The notes below the pieces were generated by a model, which did no database searches, had not been told where the DNA came from, and saw only the letters and a program-made list of their open reading frames with translations. From Chloroflexota bacterium (GTDB lineage Bacteria > Chloroflexota > Chloroflexia > Chloroflexales > Roseiflexaceae): a stretch of DNA of 57,350 nt. The DNA is taken from positions 1 to 57,350 of the forward strand of contig JACAEQ010000091.1 in assembly GCA_013388755.1 (NCBI GenBank). Reading direction: 5' to 3'. Each line of letters starts with the position of its first letter. Within the stretch, counting starts at the first letter, position 1. A program made the translations under genes and the position numbers. Shown here piece after piece: positions 33,370 through 41,680 of the stretch.

Positions 33370-34197
33370 TTATTTCTTCGGGTCGAGTGCGCGTGCGCTG
33401 GCAGGGTTTTCTGGATCAAGCAGGAGTTGCGCAGGGTAGGCACCATCTTTGCCAAAGTTACCCCCACCCTGGAATTGACCGGTAACTTCAACCCTTCCCC
33501 AGACGAAACTGGTATTCGGGCCAACGTTCAAGTCACCAGAGACGGCCGGCGGGAACCCTTCCATCCAGATCATCACACCGATCGGCTGCGGGCTGCTCCC
33601 GTCTTCCTCGGTTGAGACGCCTTCGGCAAGGACATAGATCACAGAGTTCCAGAAGTAATACCCCTGCGTGGTAACCGTCTGGCCGTTGTAGCGTGTCGGG
33701 TCAGCCGCCAGATCAAACAGGCTGGTCTTGCCTTCGCCGAGCGGGCGCTTCTCGATACGAAACTCCTCGCGACGTACCCGTTCGATCGGCTCGGCGGCAG
33801 AGACGATGATCCGGTGCTGATAGGCACTCTCCGGGCCAAATGCACCGCCCGTCTCGAACCGGCCGTTCACGCGCACGAACCCATACACGGCATCGCCAGG
33901 GCGATGGAGGTCGGTCGTAGCCGCCTGGGGAAATCCTTCCAGCCAGATGGGATCACCAAGCGGCTGCGCATCGAGACCATTATCCAGCGTGCTGACACCC
34001 AGCGCCAGCACCTGCCTGCCGTCGCGATCAAGGTACGCGCCCGACACAGTAATCTCTTTACCATTAAATTCCTGTGCACGCGCCAGCAGATCGGGGACAT
34101 ACAGCGTATCGGCGCCAGCGCACGCTGCCAGCACCACCGCCAGACACAGCATCGCAAGAGAGCGGACGATGCGCCGGATATGAAGACGTACAGACAC
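33370..34197 (-). CDS. Lipoprotein with two copies of an OB-like domain
   Basis: A 275-residue secreted lipoprotein. The GTG at 34197 follows AAGGTGA; the signal peptide ends in a lipobox LAAC with Cys26. The mature protein is an internal duplication: two segments of about 95 residues (about 40-140 and 165-265) share the pattern F/YNG..VT..G, GVST...PQP(I/L)G, IW(L/M)EGFP, and GxFxxGGxFG. OB-like beta barrels are likely. The function is unknown. Followed 20 nt later by rimI. Confidence 0.78.
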   Translation of the reverse strand: MSVRLHIRRIVRSLAMLCLAVVLAACAGADTLYVPDLLARAQEFNGKEITVSGAYLDRDGRQVLALGVSTLDNGLDAQPLGDPIWLEGFPQAATTDLHRPGDAVYGFVRVNGRFETGGAFGPESAYQHRIIVSAAEPIERVRREEFRIEKRPLGEGKTSLFDLAADPTRYNGQTVTTQGYYFWNSVIYVLAEGVSTEEDGSSPQPIGVMIWMEGFPPAVSGDLNVGPNTSFVWGRVEVTGQFQGGGNFGKDGAYPAQLLLDPENPASARALDPKK

Positions 34198-34348
34198 GTT
34201 CACCTTCGTTCGAGACGCTACATTGAGGTATGAACACATGTGCCGGGCGCCCGCCTGACGACTGGCGCCAGTGCCACACCACCGGGAGACGGACGCGGCA
34301 CGATCACTGGCCGACTCTTGCGCATTCTTGTGAACAACCACGCGTCGC

Positions 34349-34377
34349 ATTATAGAAGCCAGCGCACAACTTGTCAA
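34349..34377 (-). promoter_or_regulatory. Perfect consensus sigma-A promoter for the lipoprotein gene
   Basis: On the minus strand TTGACA (34372-34377), exactly 17 nt, TATAAT (34349-34354). Start near 34342, leader about 145 nt. Confidence 0.8.
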
Positions 34378-34419
34378 AGCTGGTGTAATCCACATGTCAT
34401 CCATTATTGGCCGGAATCG

Positions 34420-34449
34420 TTGACCCTCGTAAGCGGCTGCCCGTATAAT
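34420..34449 (+). promoter_or_regulatory. Promoter of the coiled-coil membrane protein gene
   Basis: TTGACC (34420-34425), 18-nt spacer, TATAAT (34444-34449). Start near 34456, leader about 24 nt. It is divergent from, and 43 nt away from, the lipoprotein promoter. Confidence 0.75.
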
Positions 34450-34479
34450 GATCAGCGGGCATGAGTGAGGAGAACCGCG

Positions 34480-35124
34480 ATGTCTGTTCTGTTTGTAGCC
34501 CTCGGAATCATGGTGCTGGCACTCCTCGCACTATTACTATGGTTCGTGCCACACCTGCTGCACCAGCAATCGGCGCGTGTCGCGAGTGAGACCGCGCAAC
34601 TGCGCGAGATGCTTCTCGACCTGCTCAATGAGCAGGAAGCTGTAGCAATGCGCCAGGCGCAACTCGGCTCCTCACTTTCGACGTTGCAGGGTCGCATCGA
34701 ACTCCTGGCCCAGAATGGCAGTGTGACCCGCCCCGCGCCGGAGATGGTGGCGACCATCAATCAACTGGAGGCACGCCTGAGTGATGTGCAGAATCAGATT
34801 CAGCACTGGCTCGACGGGAGACAGCAGGGGGCGCAGGCGCGCGCCATGCAAGACAACGAAGCATGGGCGAATCTGATGGGGTTACTGGCGGCGATCCAGG
34901 AACGCCTGGGCATCCTCTCGCGCGATCGGGCCAGCGCGATGGCCGCCCTGCAGGCGAGCCAGTTACTCGACGATCTCGAACGCGAGATGCAGCATTTGCG
35001 CACTATCTCTGAGGATATTGCCACCCTGCAGCGCCGGTTGCGCCGCTCGCTCAGTGAACGCGAGCCTGGCCCGGTAGCGGTACGAACGAGAATCTCCAGC
35101 AACCTTCCAACAGCGGGGGTATAA
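34480..35124 (+). CDS. Membrane-anchored coiled-coil protein
   Basis: A 214-residue protein. The ATG at 34480 has GAGGAG at 7 nt. One N-terminal helix (about 3-25) anchors a long, mostly helical domain with heptad-like spacing of Leu, Ile and Gln (about 30-190). The layout resembles RmuC N-termini or cell-envelope spacer proteins, but no catalytic domain follows. Function unknown. Confidence 0.7.
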   Translation: MSVLFVALGIMVLALLALLLWFVPHLLHQQSARVASETAQLREMLLDLLNEQEAVAMRQAQLGSSLSTLQGRIELLAQNGSVTRPAPEMVATINQLEARLSDVQNQIQHWLDGRQQGAQARAMQDNEAWANLMGLLAAIQERLGILSRDRASAMAALQASQLLDDLEREMQHLRTISEDIATLQRRLRRSLSEREPGPVAVRTRISSNLPTAGV

Positions 35125-35252
35125 TTCGCACGGAATCAGGTCGTTGCGGCCAGTGTTGTGTCCGGTCCGCTCCGGCAGGCAACAGACGTACGCATCGGAG
35201 GCAGGACCAGATTCCTGATGACGGCTGGCGTTTGCAACGTTATGATACAACT

Positions 35253-36086
35253 ATGAGCATTATTGTCATTGACAATCAGGTCGTCCATTACGAGGTTCTG
35301 GGTCGCGGGCGCCCCGTGCTCTTTTTGCATGGCTGGATGGGTAGCTGGCGTTACTGGTTCCCGACGATGGAACAGGTCGCCGAGCAGTACCGTACCTACT
35401 CATTCGATTTCTGGGGCTTTGGCGAGTCGCGACGAAAGAACACACCGGAGAGCATTCATAACTACTCGCAGCAGGTTATTCGTTTTCTCGACGAGCTGGG
35501 TATTGATCGCGTGCTGCTGGTCGGGCACTCGATGGGTGGCATGGTGGCACTGAAGACCGCGATCGACCATCCCGGTCGCATCGTGCGTGTGGCGGCTGTC
35601 GGGGCGCCAATTGTTGGTGACTCGCTATCATGGTTCCTGAAGCTGACCAATCGGCCGCTGATCGCCAATACCTTTGCACGTGCATCGTGGCTGCGCCGCT
35701 TCATGTTTCGCTATTTCCTCGGCGAGACGAACGATCCTGCAGTGAACGAGATCCTTGATGATAGCCTGAAATCGTCCTCGGTAACACTGCAACGTTCGAT
35801 CTCGTCCATGTGGCGCACCGATCTGCGCCCGGAACTGAACCGCCTCACCGTGCCGACGCTGATTGTTCACGGTGGTCGTGATGAGATCGTCAATCCGAAC
35901 CAGGCTACCCTCTTCCGAGACGTTCCGGTCGCCAGCGTGGTGGTCATGCCGGAAAGTCGCCATTTCCCGTTCCTCGACGAAGCCGATCGTTTCAACCAGA
36001 CGCTCCTCCGTTTCCTGGCAAACGATCAGTCTGCGGTATCCCTGCCCGTCCAGGCGGCAGTGATGCAGCATCCTGTGGCATCCTGA
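35253..36086 (+). CDS. Alpha/beta hydrolase
   Basis: A 277-residue hydrolase with the complete triad: S93 in GHSMGG, D210 in HGGRDEIV and H237 in ESRHFPF. The oxyanion motif FLHGW precedes. A lid domain lies at about 125-195. The ATG at 35253 (MSIIVIDNQ) lacks a ribosome binding site, and TATGAT at 35241-35246 lies 6 nt before it, so the mRNA may be leaderless. The substrate is unknown; esters or epoxides are typical in the family. Confidence 0.88.
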   Translation: MSIIVIDNQVVHYEVLGRGRPVLFLHGWMGSWRYWFPTMEQVAEQYRTYSFDFWGFGESRRKNTPESIHNYSQQVIRFLDELGIDRVLLVGHSMGGMVALKTAIDHPGRIVRVAAVGAPIVGDSLSWFLKLTNRPLIANTFARASWLRRFMFRYFLGETNDPAVNEILDDSLKSSSVTLQRSISSMWRTDLRPELNRLTVPTLIVHGGRDEIVNPNQATLFRDVPVASVVVMPESRHFPFLDEADRFNQTLLRFLANDQSAVSLPVQAAVMQHPVAS

Positions 36087-36112
36087 GCAGTTGCAGAACC
36101 CGCGCCACCACG

Positions 36113-36124
36113 TAACATCTGTTA
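36113..36124. promoter_or_regulatory. Short inverted repeat before nucleotidyltransferase promoter
   Basis: TAACATCTGTTA is a 5-bp inverted repeat with a 2-nt centre, directly upstream of the extended -10 box. A weak operator candidate. Confidence 0.25.
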
Positions 36125-36133
36125 ACGTGAGCA

Positions 36134-36142
36134 TGCTATAAT
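36134..36142 (+). promoter_or_regulatory. Extended -10 promoter of the nucleotidyltransferase gene
   Basis: TGCTATAAT, perfect extended -10; no clear -35. The leader is about 125 nt. Confidence 0.55.
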
Positions 36143-36273
36143 CGTGATGGCTACGCGAGGTGCGTGGTCACGCACGTCGATTCGTTGCTCCGTGATTGTG
36201 CCGAGCATCTGCGCCTGCGGTCCGTGAGTGGCCGGTTGTGGCCATCGCCGCAGGCGAGAGACACAGGATCAGT

Positions 36274-37263
36274 ATGAAAGTCATTATTCCGACCGCCGGG
36301 CTCGGCACGCGGCTGCGCCCACATACCTACAGCAAACCCAAACCGCTCGTTTCGGTTGCCGGAAAGCCGGTGCTCGGACACATCCTCGACAAACTGGCGC
36401 AGTTGCCGATCAGCGAGTTGGTCTTCATTACGGGCTATCTGGGAAGCCAGATTGCCGACTATGTGACGACCAACTACAAGATACCGGCGCGATTTATCGA
36501 GCAAACCGAGCTCAAGGGCCAGGCACACGCCGTGTATCTGGCACGCGAGGTCGTGAACGGGCCGACCATCATTCTGTTTGTTGACACGATCTTTGAGGCT
36601 GACCTGAGCGGCCTGGCCGAGCAGGATATTGATGGCGCCATCTTCTGTAAAGAAGTGGACGATCCGCGCCGCTTTGGCGTGGCGTTTACCGAACATGGCC
36701 TGATTACACGCCTGGTAGAAAAGCCAGACACTGACATCTCGAAACTCGCGATGATCGGCCTCTACTACATTCGCGACATCCAGTGGTTGATGCGCGCCAT
36801 CGAGGTATTGATGCTGCGCAATATTCAGACCAGGGGCGAGTTCTTCCTGACCGATGCGTTGCAACTCATGATCGAGAATGGTGCGCGTTTCACCGCACCA
36901 ACCGTTGATGTCTGGGAAGATTGTGGCAAACCTGAGACCGTTCTGCGGACGAACCGTTACCTGCTCGACCATGGGCGGGATCATGCCGGCCATATCTGTG
37001 GCTCGATCGTTGTTCCGCCTGTCTATATTGATGACACGGCGCAGGTGATCAACTCGATCGTCGGGCCGTATGTATCGATCGCCGCTGGCGCCGTCGTCAA
37101 AGACTCGATCATTCGCGATTCGATCATTAATCGTGATGCCCAGATTTTCTCCGCGACCTTGCAGTCCAGCCTGGTAGGTGATCACGCAATCGTCCAGGGT
37201 GATTTCCGCGAACTCAATGTGGGCGATTCGTCAGAGATCCGGTACGGCCGACCTGCAAACTGA
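36274..37263 (+). CDS. Sugar-1-phosphate nucleotidyltransferase
   Basis: A 329-residue enzyme that makes an NDP-sugar from a sugar phosphate and NTP. The signature GLGTRLRPHTYSKPKPLV (10-27) is complete, and the catalytic Asp lies in VDTIFEADL. The C-terminal 90 residues form a left-handed beta-helix with hexapeptide-like repeats (IVGPYVSIAAGAVVKDSI), as in RmlA/GlmU-type enzymes. ATG 36274 has AGGAT 6-7 nt upstream. The base and sugar cannot be assigned; RmlA-long or GalU-like activities are alternatives. Confidence 0.87.
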   Translation: MKVIIPTAGLGTRLRPHTYSKPKPLVSVAGKPVLGHILDKLAQLPISELVFITGYLGSQIADYVTTNYKIPARFIEQTELKGQAHAVYLAREVVNGPTIILFVDTIFEADLSGLAEQDIDGAIFCKEVDDPRRFGVAFTEHGLITRLVEKPDTDISKLAMIGLYYIRDIQWLMRAIEVLMLRNIQTRGEFFLTDALQLMIENGARFTAPTVDVWEDCGKPETVLRTNRYLLDHGRDHAGHICGSIVVPPVYIDDTAQVINSIVGPYVSIAAGAVVKDSIIRDSIINRDAQIFSATLQSSLVGDHAIVQGDFRELNVGDSSEIRYGRPAN

Positions 37264-37283
37264 ACTCGCCAGGGGTACAACAC

Positions 37284-38420
37284 ATGTCGCACTTCCCGCA
37301 TCCCACCGGCGATGCCGCGGTGGGAACGGCCAGCGTGGGCCGCAGGAAGACAACGTACCATCCTTCGCGCCCGCCATTCCTGCGCCTCGGTTGCCGCGAT
37401 AACTGGGATGCCTCGTTTGGCGAACAGGACCTCATTGATCGCATGGTGGTGCTTGGGCACACTGCAGGCCTCCCATTTTCGCGCACCCTGCTCGTGACGT
37501 ACTACGTTTCGCTGAAGACGAACCCGTTTGTTATTCTGACCGGCATCGAAGGGTCGGGGAAGACGGAGCTCGTCACACTGTTTGCCACGGCGGTGCTGGG
37601 ACGCGGTAGCCCGCAATATGCCTTGATTAACGGCGACACCTCGTGGCTGAACGCAACCGGTGATCAGCATTCATTTCGCTCGTTGCTCGATCATTTCACG
37701 TCATTGCGGTTCCTGGAACTGCTGCAAGAAGCTGCCGATCCGGGCAGCGCCGGCAAAGCGTTCCTGGTCTGTTTTGACGGGATGCGCCCGGCAGAGGTGA
37801 ACTATTACTTCGCAACTCTGTTGAGCGTTGATGATGCAGGCCGCAAACGACTCAATCTGCCCGGCGTCGCTGATGATGAGCGTCCGGTTGTGCCGCCCAA
37901 CGTATCAATCACGGCGACGGTCAATACAGCCGAATATGCGGGTGCGCTCAGTGCCGCCGTGCTCCGCCGCGCCGGGGTGATCGCATTTCGCCCGACGAAG
38001 TGCGACGCGCCGGTTCCGTATTCGCCGCAGCCGGCCCCGGTCGGCATGCAACGCCTGTGGCTACGCGCCAGCCAGCGTGACGAAGCCGCCGCGCGCGCGC
38101 AACTTGTGCAGCATATTGGCGTGACGGCGCTGAACCGGCTGAACTGTTCGGAGGCGCTGGCAGGCATGTTGCGGCGCGCCGGCATCCCTCTCACGCAACG
38201 CACACGCCAGGAACTGACGCTGTATGTCGCCAACAGTTTCGATGAGCACGGGCAAGGGTTATTCGATGCCGAGGATGCATTACGCAATGCCCAGATTGCG
38301 TTCGACTGTCAGGTTGCGCAACGGGTGCTCTGGCGATTGCGCGATACACCTGATGACCAGGTGCGTGTGTTCCTGACCAGTTATCTGGACGCGCTACCAC
38401 CACTGGCATGGGCAGGATGA
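37284..38420 (+). CDS. McrB-like AAA+ ATPase with altered Walker B
   Basis: A 378-residue protein. Walker A GIEGSGKTE (87-95) and the segment CFDGMRPAEVNYYF followed by TATVNTAEYAG match the McrB-type GTPase/ATPase subfamily, where the Walker B region reads LDEMN...VE.YF. Here the catalytic Glu is replaced by Gly (DG instead of DE), so hydrolysis may be slow or absent. No McrC partner is adjacent. It starts 20 nt after the nucleotidyltransferase and converges with the ChlI-like gene, 10 nt between the stops. Role unknown; a stress or defence function is possible. Confidence 0.7.
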   Translation: MSHFPHPTGDAAVGTASVGRRKTTYHPSRPPFLRLGCRDNWDASFGEQDLIDRMVVLGHTAGLPFSRTLLVTYYVSLKTNPFVILTGIEGSGKTELVTLFATAVLGRGSPQYALINGDTSWLNATGDQHSFRSLLDHFTSLRFLELLQEAADPGSAGKAFLVCFDGMRPAEVNYYFATLLSVDDAGRKRLNLPGVADDERPVVPPNVSITATVNTAEYAGALSAAVLRRAGVIAFRPTKCDAPVPYSPQPAPVGMQRLWLRASQRDEAAARAQLVQHIGVTALNRLNCSEALAGMLRRAGIPLTQRTRQELTLYVANSFDEHGQGLFDAEDALRNAQIAFDCQVAQRVLWRLRDTPDDQVRVFLTSYLDALPPLAWAG

Positions 38421-38430
38421 TGATTGCCCG

Positions 38431-39489
38431 TCAGCCGGCGTCGACTGTCGGCGGCGTGGTACGGGCGCGCCGTGTCGCGCGCCGGCGGCGTGACTTCTGG
38501 CCGCTGGCTGCCTCGATCACCCGGGTAATCACGGCATCCTCAGTTGCAATGGTTTCGGCGTAGGCGTCAATCTGCACGCTGCGACGCTGGCGCAATGCCA
38601 GAATCGCCACACGACGAATATCTTCGATGCCGGCGCTGATCCGAAAGTCGGCAGCCGCACGGGCGCGCGCCGCCTCGAACAACGCAATCTCGGCGCGGTG
38701 GGATGGGATGGCGAGTTGCTGGATGCACTCGATGGCAAAGCGCTCAGCATCAGGATCAATGGTAACGTATGGCAGGATCTCGCGCGCCGCAACGATCTCC
38801 TGTTTCAGCTTCCCGGTTTCCTCCGCATATGCGGCGCGAAATGTCTCCGCGTTTTCGCGGAAGCTGCGCGCACGGCGGTAAATCTCCAGGCGATGCTCGC
38901 GTTCCATGAGAGGTGCGACCCATACCCGCAGACCGAAACGATCGAGGATCTGTGGCCGCAGAACGCCTTCCTGCGGATTCATCGAGCCGACGAGCACGAA
39001 CTGCGACGGGTACAGGCGCGTCATCGGGCCGCGCCGGACGAAGGTGCGACCCTGTGCGGCGGCATCGAGGATGGCGTCAACCACCCGCGCATCGAGCAAA
39101 TTGACTTCGTCAATATAGAGCAGATTCCGGTGTGCCCGCGCCAGCACACCCTCGTCGAGCATGACCCGCTGTTGCTCGATTGCCACGCGCTCGTTAATGC
39201 CACCAACGACGTCTTCCATGCGAGCATTGAGCGGCAGTTCGATAATCCGCATCGGGCGCCGGTGAGTTGTGGCGTTTCCTTCGGCGTCGGTCTCCTCTAC
39301 ATCAACCAGCGGCATCACGTCGATCAGCCCACGGACCGCAGTCGTCTTCCCGACGCCATACGGGCCAATCAGCAACACGCCGCCAATCTGCGGGTTGACC
39401 AGCGCCAGTACCAGCGCCGTCTTCAGTTCAGGCTGGCCGACGAGCGCAAGGAAGGGAAAAGGCTGCAACTCGTCCATGTTTGCTTTCAC
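38431..39489 (-). CDS. Magnesium-chelatase subunit I-like AAA+ ATPase
   Basis: A 352-residue AAA+ protein of the ChlI/BchI-MoxR group: Walker A IGPYGVGKTT, Walker B LLYIDEVN, NPQEG sensor loop and arginine-containing LRPQILDRFGLRV. The GTG at 39489 overlaps the TGA of ylxP (GTGA) with GAGG just upstream; the ATG at 39477 is the alternative. The last 20 residues are very basic. No BchD/BchH or VWA partner is in the window, so a role in bacteriochlorophyll synthesis is possible but unproven. Last gene of the long minus-strand array. Confidence 0.82.
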   Translation of the reverse strand: MKANMDELQPFPFLALVGQPELKTALVLALVNPQIGGVLLIGPYGVGKTTAVRGLIDVMPLVDVEETDAEGNATTHRRPMRIIELPLNARMEDVVGGINERVAIEQQRVMLDEGVLARAHRNLLYIDEVNLLDARVVDAILDAAAQGRTFVRRGPMTRLYPSQFVLVGSMNPQEGVLRPQILDRFGLRVWVAPLMEREHRLEIYRRARSFRENAETFRAAYAEETGKLKQEIVAAREILPYVTIDPDAERFAIECIQQLAIPSHRAEIALFEAARARAAADFRISAGIEDIRRVAILALRQRRSVQIDAYAETIATEDAVITRVIEAASGQKSRRRRATRRARTTPPTVDAG

Positions 39490-39770
39490 AGGACCTCGAT
39501 GTCGGCGTCGAGGATCTCGAGGTCGGGGCGCTCTTCTTCGATCCAGCGTAATACCGCCTGGATCTGACCTTCGACGTACTCGCCCGACCCCGAGACACAC
39601 GCAATGCCGAGCACGGCGCGCCCATGATTATCATGCGCGTCGATCTCGGCCGCCGAGACGTTGAATCGGTTCCGCATGCGACCAAGCAGCGATTTCACGA
39701 TGCTGCGCTTCTCTTTCAGCGAACGGATGCCGGGCAGGCGAAGCGTAATCATGCAGGCGCCAATGATCAT
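39486..39770 (-). CDS. ylxP: YlxP/DUF503 family protein
   Basis: A 94-residue protein matching DUF503 (LPGIRSLKEKRSIVKSLLGRMRNRFNVSAAE; D.H..A.LGIA.VS). In many bacteria the family lies near nusA-infB-rbfA and is linked to ribosome assembly; here it sits between a Lon-substrate-domain gene and the ChlI-like gene. ATG 39770, with a GTG at 39782 as alternative. It overlaps the next gene by GTGA. Confidence 0.88.
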   Translation of the reverse strand: MIIGACMITLRLPGIRSLKEKRSIVKSLLGRMRNRFNVSAAEIDAHDNHGRAVLGIACVSGSGEYVEGQIQAVLRWIEEERPDLEILDADIEVL

Positions 39771-39785
39771 AGCTGATGGCACAGT

Positions 39786-40478
39786 TCAGTTCCATGACCA
39801 CGGGCCGGCCGTCGTTCCACGATCCGGACCAGCCGAAGGAAGCATGGCCAGTTCCGCCTGCAAGGCATCGGTCATCTCGTGGATGCGCGTTGCCACATCG
39901 CTCTCCAGCCAGTGTTGCTTGCGCAGGTTGTCGACGCGCATGCGATGCGCCAGCCAGTAAGTCAACTCGATCGCGTCATCGGGTGGTTCTTCGCGTTCAT
40001 ATCGTCGCCCGGTGACATTCTCGATCGTCTCCCAGTAACGCTCGTGGATCCGGCGCAACTCCGCGACGGCTGTGGCAGACAGCGCCGACGTCTGTTCCGC
40101 CGGGAGCGTCACAGAAGCGACAACATACGGTTTACGCTGAACAATATACTGAATGCGGAAACGACGCTGCCCCTGGGCGACAAGGACGTAACGCCCATCT
40201 TCGAGACGCTGGCTTTCGGTAATCCGGGCCACGGTGCCGACTTCGAACGGTACCGGCTCGTCGAGTGGTTGGTCATCGCCAAGTTGTTCGCGCAGGCTGC
40301 GGACAAACGGATCATCCGCACTGACCTCGCTGCCCGATCGGAGCAGCACGACGCCGAACGGTGCGTTCTGTTCCAGACAATGGCCGATCATGAGGCGATA
40401 GCGCTCTTCAAAGATATGGAGCGAGATGGGCGCGCCGGGGAAGAGAACCGTATTCAATGGGAAGAGGGGCAGTTTCAT
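39786..40478 (-). CDS. Lon N-terminal (substrate-binding) domain protein
   Basis: A 230-residue stand-alone Lon-substrate-binding protein (LPLFPLNTVLFPGAPISLHIFEERYRLM near the N-terminus), with no ATPase or protease part. Such proteins are of unclear role; they may bind unfolded or regulatory peptides. ATG 40478 overlaps the stop of the argJ-like gene (ATGA), with GGAG upstream. Followed by ylxP after 15 nt. Confidence 0.88.
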   Translation of the reverse strand: MKLPLFPLNTVLFPGAPISLHIFEERYRLMIGHCLEQNAPFGVVLLRSGSEVSADDPFVRSLREQLGDDQPLDEPVPFEVGTVARITESQRLEDGRYVLVAQGQRRFRIQYIVQRKPYVVASVTLPAEQTSALSATAVAELRRIHERYWETIENVTGRRYEREEPPDDAIELTYWLAHRMRVDNLRKQHWLESDVATRIHEMTDALQAELAMLPSAGPDRGTTAGPWSWN

Positions 40479-41674
40479 GGATGTTGCTCCACAGGGGTGG
40501 TACAGGTCCACACGGTTGCTGTGCCGGCGCCCATATGCAGATCGATGGCAAGATCGATCTCGGGGCCGGAGAGCGCCTGCACCAGGGCGGCGCTTTCAAA
40601 GCGCACCGGCAGACCATCGCGCAGTACGGGTACCGTGCCGATACGTAACTCCAGGATTTCCGGGCGCAATTCTACGCCGCTGGCGCCAGTTGCGACAAGC
40701 ATCCCCCCCCACTCAGGCAATCCGCGGGCACACATGGTGCGCACGGCAGTCGAACGAGCAACAGCCTGCGCTACCTGACGTGCGGCAGCATCGGTTGAGG
40801 CGCCGCGCGCCGTGATCTGGATGTGCTTTCCCCCAGCGGCGGCATCGCGCAACACCTGCTGCGCAAGGTCGGTGCAGAGGGCATCGAGCCCTTCCTGCCA
40901 GGCACCAAGCTCCCACGAACCATCAACAATCGGAGCACCGCCAGCGGCACCGTTTGCCAGCACCAGCACCGCATCATTCGGGCTGATGTCGCCATCAATA
41001 TACAACCGGCCAAAGGAACGGCTCACACTCTGATCAAGCGCACGCATCAACAGGCGTGACTCGATCGGCGCATCCGTGGTAATGACGCACAGGAGCGTGG
41101 CAAGGTGCGGGCTTATCATACGCCCTCCCTTGGCCATCCCGGCGAGGGTGACGGCACGCCCCTCGCGCAACAACACGCGCAGCGCCCGATCTTTCGGGCG
41201 TGGAGCACTTGTCAGGATGGCCGTCGCCGCGCGGCGACCACCACTACTGTCAAGCTCGGATGCTGCGCGACGAATCCCTTCTCGCATCCGATCGATCGGC
41301 GGTGCTACGCCAATCTGCCCGGTCGACAGCATGAGTACGCTATCGCGCGGCACTTCAAGTTCGTCGGCAGCAATCTTGGCGCACTCGACGACCGTTGCCA
41401 GGCCAGGCTGGCCGGTGCCGGCGTTGGCGTGCCCGGCGTTGATGACGACGGCGCGGATGTTCTCGCGGCTGCGCGCCAGGATCGCCTGGCTGAAATATGT
41501 CGGCGCGGCAATGATGACGTTCGTTGTGAAGAGCGCCGCGATCCGGCAGGGCAATTGAGAGTAGACGATCGCCAGATCGCGCGCCCGGATCTCTTTCAGC
41601 CCACACGACACGCCGGTGGCACGAAATCCCGCCGGGCTTGAAACATGGCCGTCTTCGATAATATTGTAGCTCAT
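40475..41674 (-). CDS. argJ: Divergent ArgJ-family (glutamate N-acetyltransferase-like) protein
   Basis: A 399-residue Ntn-hydrolase fold protein. ArgJ makes N-acetylglutamate in arginine synthesis after cleaving itself before a Thr. Conserved here are STGQIG (T118), K182 in AKGGRMISP and the cleavage/nucleophile Thr193 in LATLL, plus SPNDAVLVLANG. Not conserved are the GEGATK segment (here AAAGGK, about 278-283, no Glu) and the C-terminal Asn...Thr tail; the protein stops about 10-15 residues early. It may be an altered-specificity paralogue or a self-processing protein that lost catalysis. No other arg gene is near. Starts 6 nt after rlmI-like stop. Confidence 0.75.
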   Translation of the reverse strand: MSYNIIEDGHVSSPAGFRATGVSCGLKEIRARDLAIVYSQLPCRIAALFTTNVIIAAPTYFSQAILARSRENIRAVVINAGHANAGTGQPGLATVVECAKIAADELEVPRDSVLMLSTGQIGVAPPIDRMREGIRRAASELDSSGGRRAATAILTSAPRPKDRALRVLLREGRAVTLAGMAKGGRMISPHLATLLCVITTDAPIESRLLMRALDQSVSRSFGRLYIDGDISPNDAVLVLANGAAGGAPIVDGSWELGAWQEGLDALCTDLAQQVLRDAAAGGKHIQITARGASTDAAARQVAQAVARSTAVRTMCARGLPEWGGMLVATGASGVELRPEILELRIGTVPVLRDGLPVRFESAALVQALSGPEIDLAIDLHMGAGTATVWTCTTPVEQHP

Positions 41675-41680
41675 CGCGAT

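Noticed and set aside
36151-37185. Minus-strand 344-codon ORF
   Set aside because: Antisense to the nucleotidyltransferase, which has a complete signature and ribosome binding site.
38431-39489. Evidence for a bacteriochlorophyll gene cluster
   Set aside because: The ChlI-like ATPase has no chelatase partners or other bch genes nearby; related MoxR-type ATPases serve other roles.
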